Part shown: piece by piece, positions 44,133 to 54,277 of the stretch
Layout of the letters: every line of letters begins with the position of its first letter
Numbering within the stretch: the first letter of the stretch is position 1
Assembly (NCBI RefSeq): GCF_003762925.1
Contig: NZ_RJUK01000002.1
Span: 1 to 64,000, forward strand
Source: Marinimicrobium koreense
GTDB lineage: Bacteria; Pseudomonadota; Gammaproteobacteria; Pseudomonadales; Cellvibrionaceae
DNA length: 64,000 nt
Direction: 5' to 3'
Translations under genes and position numbers: made by a program
The notes under the pieces: generated by a model
Told to the model about the DNA's origin: nothing
Databases searched by the model: none
What the model saw: the letters and a program-made list of their open reading frames with translations, nothing else

Positions 44133-47100
44133 ATGTTGCGCTTCTTTATTGACCGGCCGATTTTCGCGTCGGTCATTTCGATCATCATTATCATCGCGGG
44201 GATTGTGTCGCTGCGGGTACTCCCGGTTGAGCAGTATCCGAACGTGGTACCGCCCCAAGTCGTGGTGAGTGCCACCTACCCCGGCGCCAGCGCCGAAGTC
44301 TTGGCCGAGTCAGTGGCGGCCCCGCTGGAGCAGGAAATCAACGGTGTGGACGACATGATTTACATGGAGTCCACCAGCACCGATGCCGGCACCCTGCAGG
44401 TGTCCATTTCCTTTGCCATGGGCACGGACCCGGACCAGGCGGCGATCAACGTCAACAACCGCGTACAGGCCGCCACGCCGCGCCTGCCCCAGATCGTGCG
44501 CGACCTGGGTGTGCGGGTGGAATCGCGCTCGACCAACATCCTGATGGTGGCGGTACTGCACTCCCCGGACGGCAGCCAGAGCACGCTGGATATCAGTAAC
44601 TATGCCCTGTTGAACGTCCTGGACGAGCTGGTTCGCCTCGAAGGGGTGGGCGACGCTTCGCTGTTTGGTGCCCAGGACTATTCCATGCGCATCTGGCTGG
44701 ACCCGGCCAAACTGGCGGAATACGACCTGACCACCGCCGAGGTCGCCAACGCCATTCGTGATCAGAACGCGCAGTATGCGGCGGGACGGATCGGGGCGGA
44801 ACCCTCCCCGGAGGATCAGGCCTTTACCTTCAGTGTTTCAACCCGTGGCCAGTTAGTGGAACCGGAGGAGTTTGAACAGATCGCGCTACGCACCGACAGC
44901 CAGGGCGCCAGCCTTCGCCTGAAGGATGTGGCGCGCGTGGAGCTCGGTTCTGAGCGGTACGATTTCTCCGCCACCTACAACGGGGAAGCGGCGGTGCCCA
45001 TGGGCATCTATCTGCAACCGGGCGCCAACGCACTGGAAACCGCCGAGCGCGTGCACGCGGCGCTGGAAAACATTGCCGATGATTTCCCCGCCGGCATGGC
45101 CTACAAAGTGCCCTACGACACCACGGAGTTTGTGCAGGTGTCGGTCAACGAGGTGATTCTGACGCTGCTGATCGCGGTGGTGCTGGTGGTTCTGGTGACC
45201 TTCCTGTTCCTGCAGCACATTCGCGCCACCCTGATTCCTGTGGCGGCCATTCCGGTCTCGCTGATCGGCACTTTCGCCGGTATGCAGGCGATGGGTTTCT
45301 CGGTAAATATGTTGACCCTGTTCGGGTTGGTGCTGGCCATCGGGATCGTGGTGGACAACGCCATTATCGTGATGGAAAACGTTGAGCGCTTGATTGTCGA
45401 GCAGGGGATGAAAGCCCGCGATGCCTCCATCGAAACCATGAAGCAGGTCTCCGGTGCGGTGATCTCCTCCACGCTGGTACTGGTGGCGGTGTTCGCACCG
45501 GTGGCCTTCCTGGGTGGCCTCAGCGGTGAGCTGTACCGACAGTTTGCGGTGACCATTGCGGTCTCGGTGGTGGTATCCGGTGTGGTGGCGTTGACCTTGA
45601 CGCCGGCCATGTGCGCTCTGCTGCTGGATAAAGAACCCCACGATGTCAGCAAGCCCTTCCAGCTGTTCAACAACGCCTTTGAGCGCCTGACCAACGGTTT
45701 CGTCAACTTGGTGGGCAAGCTGGTGAAGCACTGGGTTATCGGGCTGGGAATGCTCGCCGTGTTCTGCGCCCTGACTGTGTTCGCCATCGGTCGTCTGCCC
45801 TCGGGCCTGGTGCCCCAGGAAGACCAGGGCGTGGCACTCGCTGTGGCTCACCTGCCGCCGGCTTCCGCACTCGGCCGCACCGAAGAGGTTCGGGACCGTT
45901 TGGCCAAACAACTGATTGCACTGGACGAAGTGAACGAGTTCACCTCCTTCGCCGGCTTCGACATTGTCGCGGGCTCCCTGCGCAGCAATGCCATGGCGGG
46001 CTTTATCAACCTGGCTCCCTGGGATGAACGGGAAGGGGAAGGCCAGGCCGCTTCCGACATCGCCGGCAAGGTGATCGGCATGGGCATGGGTATTCAGGAA
46101 GCCAATGTGATTGCCTTTACCCCGCCGCCGATTCAGGGGCTATCGCTGACCGGCGGTGTCGAAGGCTATCTGCAGGTGCGGGACAGTTCCGATCCGAAAC
46201 GCATCAACGAACTGGCCCAACAAGTCATCGCTGCCGCCAATGCGCGTCCGGAGCTGACCAACGCCCGTAGCACGCTCGATACCAGCATTCCGCGCTTCCA
46301 CGCCGAAGTGGATCGGGAGAAAGCCCGGGCCATGGGCGTGCCGGTAAACGAAGTGTTCAGCACCCTGCAGGCGACCATGGGCTCCTCTTACATCAACGAC
46401 TTCTCTTATCAGGGGCGTCTGTGGCGGGTGAACATGCAGGCCGAGGGCGAGTACCGCAACCAGGCCGACGACCTGCGTCATATTTACGTGCGCTCTAACA
46501 GTGGCGAGCGGATTCCACTGAGCTCGCTGGTTACTCTGGAGCGCACCGCCGGGGCCGATATCATCAACCGCTTCAACATCTATCCGGCGGCCAAACTGAT
46601 GGCCGACCCGGCGCCGGGCTTTACCACCGGCCAGGCCAAGACCGCTCTGGAAGCGGTGGTGAACGACATCGGTCAGACCGCCAACATTCAACTTGGCTGG
46701 ACCGGCGAGGCCTACCAGTTGGATGCCGCCGCCGGTTCCGCCACCGCCGCCTTCGGTATGGCGCTGTTGATGGTGTTTCTGATTCTCGCCGCACAGTACG
46801 AGCGTCTGACGCTGCCGATTGCCGTGGCTACCGCCATTCCCTTCGGGGTTCTCGGAGCGGCACTGTCATCGCTGTTGCGCGGCTACCCGAATGACATTTA
46901 CTTCCAGGTGGGTCTGCTGGTGCTGATCGGTCTGGCGGCGAAGAACGCCATTCTGATTGTCGAGTTCGCCGCGCAGAACCGCCGTGAAGGCATGAGCTCC
47001 ACCGAAGCGGCCATGACCGCCGCCCGGCAGCGTTTCCGCGCCATCATTATGACCGCCGCGACCTTTATCATCGGTTCGCTGCCCCTGGTATTCGCCACCG

Positions 47101-47270
47101 GTGCCGGCGCCGCAAGTCGCCAGGAGATCGGTACCGTCGTGGTCGGCGGGATGGTGCTGGCCAGTTCGCTGGCGCTGCTGTTCGTACCGCTGACGTACAA
47201 AGTATTGGAAGATCTGGTGACCTGGAATGAAAACCGCAAACAACGTAATGGAGGTGAGCACAATGCGTAA
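44133..47270 (+). CDS. RND multidrug efflux pump, HAE1 (AcrB/MexB) type
   Basis: 1045-residue inner-membrane proton-driven exporter. The N-terminus MLRFFIDRPIFASVISIIII is the classical RND start; two repeats of a membrane helix bundle enclose large periplasmic loops. Motifs GIVVDNAIIVMENVERL (helix 4 Asp residues for proton relay), PVAFLGGLSG and GLAAKNAILIVEFA are present. I chose the ATG at 44133 (GGAGGG upstream) over an in-frame TTG at 44130. It overlaps the channel gene by 8 bp. Confidence 0.96.
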   Translation: MLRFFIDRPIFASVISIIIIIAGIVSLRVLPVEQYPNVVPPQVVVSATYPGASAEVLAESVAAPLEQEINGVDDMIYMESTSTDAGTLQVSISFAMGTDPDQAAINVNNRVQAATPRLPQIVRDLGVRVESRSTNILMVAVLHSPDGSQSTLDISNYALLNVLDELVRLEGVGDASLFGAQDYSMRIWLDPAKLAEYDLTTAEVANAIRDQNAQYAAGRIGAEPSPEDQAFTFSVSTRGQLVEPEEFEQIALRTDSQGASLRLKDVARVELGSERYDFSATYNGEAAVPMGIYLQPGANALETAERVHAALENIADDFPAGMAYKVPYDTTEFVQVSVNEVILTLLIAVVLVVLVTFLFLQHIRATLIPVAAIPVSLIGTFAGMQAMGFSVNMLTLFGLVLAIGIVVDNAIIVMENVERLIVEQGMKARDASIETMKQVSGAVISSTLVLVAVFAPVAFLGGLSGELYRQFAVTIAVSVVVSGVVALTLTPAMCALLLDKEPHDVSKPFQLFNNAFERLTNGFVNLVGKLVKHWVIGLGMLAVFCALTVFAIGRLPSGLVPQEDQGVALAVAHLPPASALGRTEEVRDRLAKQLIALDEVNEFTSFAGFDIVAGSLRSNAMAGFINLAPWDEREGEGQAASDIAGKVIGMGMGIQEANVIAFTPPPIQGLSLTGGVEGYLQVRDSSDPKRINELAQQVIAAANARPELTNARSTLDTSIPRFHAEVDREKARAMGVPVNEVFSTLQATMGSSYINDFSYQGRLWRVNMQAEGEYRNQADDLRHIYVRSNSGERIPLSSLVTLERTAGADIINRFNIYPAAKLMADPAPGFTTGQAKTALEAVVNDIGQTANIQLGWTGEAYQLDAAAGSATAAFGMALLMVFLILAAQYERLTLPIAVATAIPFGVLGAALSSLLRGYPNDIYFQVGLLVLIGLAAKNAILIVEFAAQNRREGMSSTEAAMTAARQRFRAIIMTAATFIIGSLPLVFATGAGAASRQEIGTVVVGGMVLASSLALLFVPLTYKVLEDLVTWNENRKQRNGGEHNA

Positions 47271-48672
47271 ATTCACCTCATTGGCCGCTGCCATCGCCCT
47301 GCTCACCGGCTGCGCACTGGGCCCGGATTATCAGGCCCGGACACCGGACCTGCCCGATCAGTGGCCCGAGCACGAGTTGCTCGGGCAAGACACCGGCGAC
47401 TGGCAACAGTGGTGGACCCGCTTCGACGACGCCACGCTGAATGCGCTGGTCGAGCGAGCGCTGAATGACAACCTCAACTTGCAAGTGCAGATTCAGCGGA
47501 TAGAGCAGGCACGGGCCGAACTGGGACTGAGTAACGCCAATCGCTGGCCGTCGTTGAGCGCTCAGGCCAACGCCACCCGCGAGCGAACGCCGGAAACGGT
47601 GTCACAAACTGGCACTGAATACATCAGCGAAAGGTACGCCGTAAACGGCGTACTCAGTTACGAGCTGGACCTGTGGGGCCGTCTGGCGCGCGAGCGCGAA
47701 GCGGCCAGCGCACTGCTGGCGCAATCGGTGTTTGGCACCGAAGCGGTACGCCTGAACCTGATCACCGACGTGGTCACCACCTACTTCAACCTGCGCGCCG
47801 CCGAGCAGCAACTGGCGATCACCCGGGAAACACTGGGAACGCGCGAGGAAACACTCGTTTTGGAAGAAGTGCGCTATGAAAGTGGCGCGAGCAACCCACT
47901 GAGCATTCGCCAGGCGCGCGCCTCGCTGGAAAGTACCCGCGCCCGCCTGCCACAGCAGGAGCAGCGCGTACACGAGCTGCGCAGTGCCCTGGCCATGCTG
48001 GTGGGCTACAGTCCCCGGGAGTTGTTGAGTGAACTGAATTTCGGTGACGCCAAGTTGACCGAAATCGAGCTGCCCGACAGCGTACCGGCGGTATTGCCCT
48101 CAGAGTTGCTGCAACGTCGCCCGGATATTCGCGCGGCGGAAGAGGCCCTGGTGGCGGCCAATGCCCGCGTGGGTGTGGCCAAAGCCCAGCGTTTTCCCAG
48201 TCTCAACCTCCAGGCGTTGGGCGGCAGCGTAGCGCTCGACAGCGACAACCTGTTCACCGCGCCCGCGGAAATGTGGAGTGTGGGCGCCAACCTCGCCGGC
48301 CCACTGTTTGATTTTGGCCGCACCCGTTCGCGGATAGAAAGCGCCGAGGCGCAACTTGCCCAGGCCGAAGCGCAATACCAATTGGCGATTACCAATGGCT
48401 TTCGTGACGCCCGGGATGCCCTGGTCATTTATCAAACCTCCGACCGTCGTGTAGAGGCGGTGCGTCGCCAGGCCGAAGCGATCGAGGAAACGCTTGAGCT
48501 GGCGGAGTTGCAATACGAAGCCGGGAGTATCGGCTTTTACGAGTTGCTAGACGCACAGCGCGGTTTGCTCGACGCGGAGTTGACGTTGAGTCAGGCAATG
48601 AGTGACCGGCTGGCGGCGACGGCGACGTTGTTTAAAGCGATGGGGGGCGGTTGGAGTATGCCGCGGTCGTAA
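47263..48672 (+). CDS. RND outer-membrane channel lipoprotein (OprM/NodT type)
   Basis: 469-residue TolC-superfamily lipoprotein. It starts at the ATG at 47263 behind GGAGGTGAGCACA; lipobox LLTGC at about residue 18. It has the tandem-repeat outer-membrane efflux domains: GLSNANRWPSLSAQ, SYELDLWGRLAREREAA in the first half and LLQRRPDIRAAEEALVAANA, GPLFDFGRTRSRIESAEAQ in the second. It completes the tripartite pump. Confidence 0.95.
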   Translation: MRKFTSLAAAIALLTGCALGPDYQARTPDLPDQWPEHELLGQDTGDWQQWWTRFDDATLNALVERALNDNLNLQVQIQRIEQARAELGLSNANRWPSLSAQANATRERTPETVSQTGTEYISERYAVNGVLSYELDLWGRLAREREAASALLAQSVFGTEAVRLNLITDVVTTYFNLRAAEQQLAITRETLGTREETLVLEEVRYESGASNPLSIRQARASLESTRARLPQQEQRVHELRSALAMLVGYSPRELLSELNFGDAKLTEIELPDSVPAVLPSELLQRRPDIRAAEEALVAANARVGVAKAQRFPSLNLQALGGSVALDSDNLFTAPAEMWSVGANLAGPLFDFGRTRSRIESAEAQLAQAEAQYQLAITNGFRDARDALVIYQTSDRRVEAVRRQAEAIEETLELAELQYEAGSIGFYELLDAQRGLLDAELTLSQAMSDRLAATATLFKAMGGGWSMPRS

Positions 48673-48680
48673 CGAAGTTT

Positions 48681-48763
48681 GGGTAACGGCGGATGCGTGC
48701 TTCGCACTTATCCGCCCTACGGATAGAACCGCAGTTGGCGCAGTGCATCCGCCGTAACCCCAT
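48681..48763. repeat. REP-type inverted repeat pair
   Basis: GGGTAACGGCGGATGCG, then TTATCCGCCCTAC, followed by an inverted partial copy ending GCATCCGCCGTAACCCC. The same family appears at 55821-55920. It lies in the gap between the efflux operon and the YejM-like gene. Confidence 0.8.
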
Positions 48764-48857
48764 ACACTTTTTTACGATCGCATTCTGCGCTTTCTGTTAG
48801 ATTGAATTGTAAACGACCCTCCTGAAGAAAACCGCCGCATACAGCAAGGAGCTTTAC

Positions 48858-50717
48858 GTGCCATCCCTCTTCCGATACCGCCGTCCGTTGCGCGAACGCG
48901 TCCGATGGGCGGGCTGGTTTATTGTCGCCAACAGCCTGATTGCGTTGCTGATCGGTTTTCGTTATCTGCCCTGGATGACCGTGGCGGACACCACCACCGG
49001 ACTCTACGTAGCCCTGGCGATGATTGCCCAGTTTTCCCTGTTGGCCTGGCTGTTTGGTCTGCCGCTGCTCCTGCTGACACTGATTCTGCCGCAGTCATTA
49101 TTGCGTCCGACAGCCATCGTCATCGGCACCGCTGGCGTTGCTTTGCTGCTGCTCGACACCGTGGTTTACCACCAATTCCGTTTTCACCTGTCGGGTTTTG
49201 TGTTCGAACTGATTGTTGGCGGTGGCACCGAAATATTTTCATTTTCCTGGCAGACCTGGGCGGTGGGCGGCATCGCCATTGTCGCGCTCGCTTTGTTGCA
49301 ATGGAGTCTGGCTCGTCGCTTTTGGATTTTGACGCCACGCCGCTATCTTTGGGTACCTCTCACCCTACTGGTAACCAGCCAACTGCTGGCTCACGGTTGG
49401 AATGCCTGGGCGGATGCCCACTACGATCATCGCATCACCCGCGTCGCGCGCCATTTGCCGCTTTATCACGCAGCGACCGCCAAGCGTTTTTTTGCCCGCC
49501 ACGGTTGGGTTGACCCTCAGGCCGTGCGGGAAGCTGCGGTGGTCGAACAAATGAGTGCACCCGACGGCCGGGGCGCACTGAACTATCCAACGGCAGCGCT
49601 CCAGTGCACGACACCCGAGCAGCTCCCCAACATCCTGGTGATTGCCGTGGACTCCCTGCGCTGGGATATGCTGGATCCGCGCTGGATGCCCAACACCACC
49701 CGCTTTGCGGAGTCGGCACAGGTATTCACTGATCACTACAGCAATGGCAACGCCACCAAGCCGGGCATATTCACCCTGTTTTACGGGTTACCGGCCAGCT
49801 ATTGGGACGCGTTTTCCGCCCACCAGGTCCCGCCAGTATTGATTCAACGCATGCAGTCCCTCGGGTACCAATCCCAAATACTCAGCTCGGCCACGCTGGT
49901 GAGCCCGGCCTTCGACCGTAATGTGTTTTCATCCATTAAAGAACTCCGCCTGAAAACACCGGGGGACACTTCCTGGCAGCGCGATCAACAGATCACTCAA
50001 GACTGGCTGGATTTTCTCGACAGGCGTTCGTCCCATGACAACAGCTCACCCTTTTTCGGGTTCCTGTTCTACGATGCGCCGCACTCCTATCAGGTCCCGC
50101 CCGATTACCCGCGTATCGAACCTTACTGGGAATCCGTAAACCAATTGGCGTTGGACGATGAATTCGACCCCGAACCCTATTTCAACGTATACAAAACCAC
50201 GGTACGTTTTGTCGACGACCAGATTCATCGGGTTCTGGCCGACCTGTCAAAACGCCAGCTCATGGAAGACACCCTCGTCGTCATCACCTCAGATCATGGT
50301 CAGGAATTTAACGACAACGGGATGAACTATTGGGGTCACGGCAGCAATTTCTCACGCTACCAACTCCAGGTTCCACTGGTCATCCATTGGCCCGGCAAGG
50401 CGCCCAGTGTCGTTGAACACCGGACCGAGCACTTCGACCTCGCGCCCACCCTGCTGACCGACGTGCTCGGGTGTTCCCAAAGTGCGACCGAGAGCTATTC
50501 GAGCGGTGAACACCTCTATACCCCTCACGACAAAAAATGGAGTATCGCGCACAGTTACATGAACGCGGCCTTTCTGACCGAGGAGCTCCAGCTGGTGAGT
50601 TACCCGTCGGGCGGAATGGAAATGCTGAGCACCCAGCTGCAGCCGATAGACGATGCCCCCTTACCGATGGAGCTGATCAAACGGGCGCTGAAGGAGCAGT
50701 CCCGGTTTTACCCTTGA
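48858..50717 (+). CDS. YejM/PbgA-like membrane protein with sulfatase-fold domain
   Basis: 619-residue inner-membrane protein with five predicted helices (about 15-175) and a periplasmic alkaline-phosphatase/sulfatase-like domain (about 250-600). Motifs: NILVIAVDSLRWDMLD, FTDHYSNGNATKPGIF and VVITSDHGQEFNDNG with WGHGSNFSRYQ. The length and topology match the DUF3413-sulfatase proteins, whose E. coli member (PbgA/LapC) senses lipopolysaccharide and tunes LpxC turnover. The start codon is GTG at 48858 with AAGGAG six bases upstream. Stands alone after a REP element. Confidence 0.88.
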   Translation: MPSLFRYRRPLRERVRWAGWFIVANSLIALLIGFRYLPWMTVADTTTGLYVALAMIAQFSLLAWLFGLPLLLLTLILPQSLLRPTAIVIGTAGVALLLLDTVVYHQFRFHLSGFVFELIVGGGTEIFSFSWQTWAVGGIAIVALALLQWSLARRFWILTPRRYLWVPLTLLVTSQLLAHGWNAWADAHYDHRITRVARHLPLYHAATAKRFFARHGWVDPQAVREAAVVEQMSAPDGRGALNYPTAALQCTTPEQLPNILVIAVDSLRWDMLDPRWMPNTTRFAESAQVFTDHYSNGNATKPGIFTLFYGLPASYWDAFSAHQVPPVLIQRMQSLGYQSQILSSATLVSPAFDRNVFSSIKELRLKTPGDTSWQRDQQITQDWLDFLDRRSSHDNSSPFFGFLFYDAPHSYQVPPDYPRIEPYWESVNQLALDDEFDPEPYFNVYKTTVRFVDDQIHRVLADLSKRQLMEDTLVVITSDHGQEFNDNGMNYWGHGSNFSRYQLQVPLVIHWPGKAPSVVEHRTEHFDLAPTLLTDVLGCSQSATESYSSGEHLYTPHDKKWSIAHSYMNAAFLTEELQLVSYPSGGMEMLSTQLQPIDDAPLPMELIKRALKEQSRFYP

Positions 50718-50733
50718 ACCACGAGGCCTGGAG

Positions 50734-51237
50734 CTACCGACGTTTGGCCAACCACAAGCGGATGATGGTGCTGGAGTTGACACTGATCAGCGTCACTTCC
50801 AGCAGGGTGCCCCCAATCGAGCCGACCGCGATGTTATTGGCCAACCAGAAACAGGCGCCCACCAGGAAGGCCAGGCGCATCTGAATACCGGTCAGGCAGA
50901 ACAGCGCATAGGTGCCGATACAGGCGCCAATCACCGGCAGCCAGTCCAGTGGTTTTTCGACCAGCCACCACCCCAGCGCCACACTGAAGGCGATAAACAG
51001 CCACGCCACCAAACGCGAACTCGTTTTCAGGGACAGTCCGGTGCGCACCACCGACAAAAATGAGCTCAGTACCGCCGTTGGCGCACCGATCAGCGCAAAG
51101 TGCAGGCAATTATTGAACTGCAGCACGAACATGAACACTTTCAGCTTGCGATCGTCTTTCTGAAAAAAACAGTAGACGCCCAAGCCATAGCTGACCAACC
51201 CGAGCAGTTGGCCAACGGTATAGATCACATCACCCAA
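50734..51237 (-). CDS. YgjV-family inner-membrane protein
   Basis: 167 residues, five to six predicted helices, with the family opening VGQLLGLVSYGLGVYCFFQKDDRKLK and QFNNCLHFALIG. Function unknown. It is the last gene of the minus-strand run adhC - fghA - ygjV, 12 bases after fghA, so it is probably co-transcribed with formaldehyde detoxification; no functional link is known to me. Confidence 0.82.
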   Translation of the reverse strand: MGDVIYTVGQLLGLVSYGLGVYCFFQKDDRKLKVFMFVLQFNNCLHFALIGAPTAVLSSFLSVVRTGLSLKTSSRLVAWLFIAFSVALGWWLVEKPLDWLPVIGACIGTYALFCLTGIQMRLAFLVGACFWLANNIAVGSIGGTLLEVTLISVNSSTIIRLWLAKRR

Positions 51238-51249
51238 GGGCCTGGCACC

Positions 51250-52089
51250 TTAATCAAACAGCTGTGCATGAAAGCGCAGGTGATCTTCAATAAAGCTGGC
51301 GATAAAGAAGTAGCTATGATCGTAGCCCGGCTGCATCCGCATCGTAAGCGGAGCGCCCGCCCCTTCAGCAGCAATTTCCAGCGCCTCAGGCTTTAGCTGC
51401 TCCTGCAGAAAGTTGTCCGCATCCCCCTGGTCCACCAACAGGGGAAGCGCGCAGCCTTTGGCTTTGAGCAGCTCGCTGGCATCGTATTCACGCCAGGTCG
51501 ACTCGTCGTCGCCTAGATACCGACCGAGGGCCTTCTGTCCCCAGGGACAATTGATCGGATTGCTGATCGGGGCAAAGGCGGAGATGGAGCTATACCGCTC
51601 GGGGTTGCGCAGCCCCACCACCAGCGCGCCGTGGCCACCCATGGAGTGACCGCTGATAGCGCGTTGGTCCGTGACCGGAAACTCACGCTCGATCAGCTGC
51701 GGCAACTCGTGCACCACGTAGTCGTACATCTGATAGTGCGTTTTCCAGGGTGCCTGGGTGGCGTTGACATAAAAGCCCGCGCCCAACCCGAAGTCGTAAC
51801 TGCCCTCGGGGTCGTCCGGCACCGCCTCGCCACGAGGGCTGGTGTCGGGGGCGACGATCGCCACCCCCAGCTCGGCCGCGACCCGCTGGGCGCCGGCTTT
51901 GTGCATAAAGTTTTCATCGGTACAGGTCAAACCCGACAGCCAGTACACCACCGGCACTTTGCGCTCCTCGGCCTGGGGCGGCAGAAAGATCGCAAAGCGC
52001 ATAGTGCAGTTGAGTACCTCGGAGGCGTGGCTGTACTGCTGGTTCCAACCGCCGAAACTCTTGTTGCTACTGAGCCGCTCCAATGTCAT
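51250..52089 (-). CDS. fghA: S-formylglutathione hydrolase
   Basis: Alpha/beta hydrolase of the esterase D family, 279 residues, releasing formate and glutathione from S-formylglutathione. Nucleophile Ser in [13 protein letters not shown], oxyanion region [13 protein letters not shown], catalytic Asp in [10 protein letters not shown] and His in GYDHSYFF. It lies 10 bases downstream of adhC and completes glutathione-dependent formaldehyde oxidation. Confidence 0.95.
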   Translation of the reverse strand: MTLERLSSNKSFGGWNQQYSHASEVLNCTMRFAIFLPPQAEERKVPVVYWLSGLTCTDENFMHKAGAQRVAAELGVAIVAPDTSPRGEAVPDDPEGSYDFGLGAGFYVNATQAPWKTHYQMYDYVVHELPQLIEREFPVTDQRAISGHSMGGHGALVVGLRNPERYSSISAFAPISNPINCPWGQKALGRYLGDDESTWREYDASELLKAKGCALPLLVDQGDADNFLQEQLKPEALEIAAEGAGAPLTMRMQPGYDHSYFFIASFIEDHLRFHAQLFD

Positions 52090-52099
52090 ATCAAGCTCC

Positions 52100-53242
<1,143 letters not shown>

Positions 53243-53351
53243 TTACTGGGTATTTTTACCCGAGGGATTACGCTCAATCCCCGGTAACGGTTGCTATTGC
53301 CGTGTTAGGCTCCTATAACGTTAACAGGTAACCCACCCACGGATTGAGTCT

Positions 53352-54131
53352 ATGATTCTGCAGCCCCACAACATTGTTCACCTTTGGCTCATTGATCAAC
53401 GCAGCGTTCACCTGGATGACCAGCGAGACACCTTTGAGCAATGGTTGAGTGAGGACGAGCTCGATGGCCTGAAACACTATTCCCGCCCCGAGCTTCGTGA
53501 CGAGCAACTGATTACCCGTGCGGGGCTGCGCAGCAGTCTTTCCCAATACTCCGACAGCATTCCACCCAAACGCTGGCAATTCGAGCGTAGTGAGCGTGGC
53601 AAGCCCCGACTGAGCGACGACTCGCCCATGTCCGAGCTGAGCTTCAACCTCAGCCACAGCGGCGACTGGCTGGCCATCGGCATCACGGTCGACAACCTGA
53701 TTGGTGTGGACCTGCAGCTGCGGCACCATCAAAAGCCCCTGACCGAGCTGGCTGAGCGGTTCTTTTCCGCACCCGAGGCCGAGGAACTGGCCAACCTCCC
53801 CGAACCCCGGCAAAGCGAGCACTTCTTTCGGCTCTGGACCCTCAAGGAGGCGTACCTGAAAGCCCGGGGGCTGGGCATCGCCCACGGTCTGGACAAGGCC
53901 CGCTTTCACATCGACAACAACGGCCTGATTACAGCGGAATTTGACGACAGTCTGAAAGATGACCCTCATGACTGGCAGTTCCACCACTATGAACTGGACG
54001 ATGATTACTGTCTGTCCCTCGCCCTGAAGCAACACCGGGCCCAGGACGCATCGACCCACTTCTACAAGCTCATTCCCGGCGGTCATGTCGAGCCACTGGA
54101 GTGCATCGGCCACCAGATACAGATTCAGTAA
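53352..54131 (+). CDS. Sfp-type 4'-phosphopantetheinyl transferase
   Basis: 259 residues. Transfers the phosphopantetheine arm of CoA to carrier proteins. Family motifs in order: SFNLSHSGDWLAIGI, the metal-binding IGVDLQ (usual form GVDIE; the Asp is kept, the Glu is Gln here), RFFSAPEAEEL and RLWTLKEAYLKARGLG. No polyketide or peptide synthetase lies in the window, so the target is elsewhere. It could serve a secondary-metabolite system or fatty-acid-type carrier proteins. Confidence 0.92.
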   Translation: MILQPHNIVHLWLIDQRSVHLDDQRDTFEQWLSEDELDGLKHYSRPELRDEQLITRAGLRSSLSQYSDSIPPKRWQFERSERGKPRLSDDSPMSELSFNLSHSGDWLAIGITVDNLIGVDLQLRHHQKPLTELAERFFSAPEAEELANLPEPRQSEHFFRLWTLKEAYLKARGLGIAHGLDKARFHIDNNGLITAEFDDSLKDDPHDWQFHHYELDDDYCLSLALKQHRAQDASTHFYKLIPGGHVEPLECIGHQIQIQ

Positions 54132-54277
54132 AACACAAAACCCGACGCCCCGGAATTCCGGGGGCGACTCCGGGTGTAAAGGACCGTAAAGACTCGCCAA
54201 GGCCTTTTGTCGTATGATACTTTATTATAGATTGACTATAACCCTCTGACCATAACCAATAGCCCAAGGGATAGCCT

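Noticed and set aside
54153-54172. Palindrome CGCCCCGGAATTCCGGGGGCG-like after the phosphopantetheinyl transferase gene
   Set aside because: Almost no loop and no T-run; an EcoRI-centred chance palindrome is as likely.
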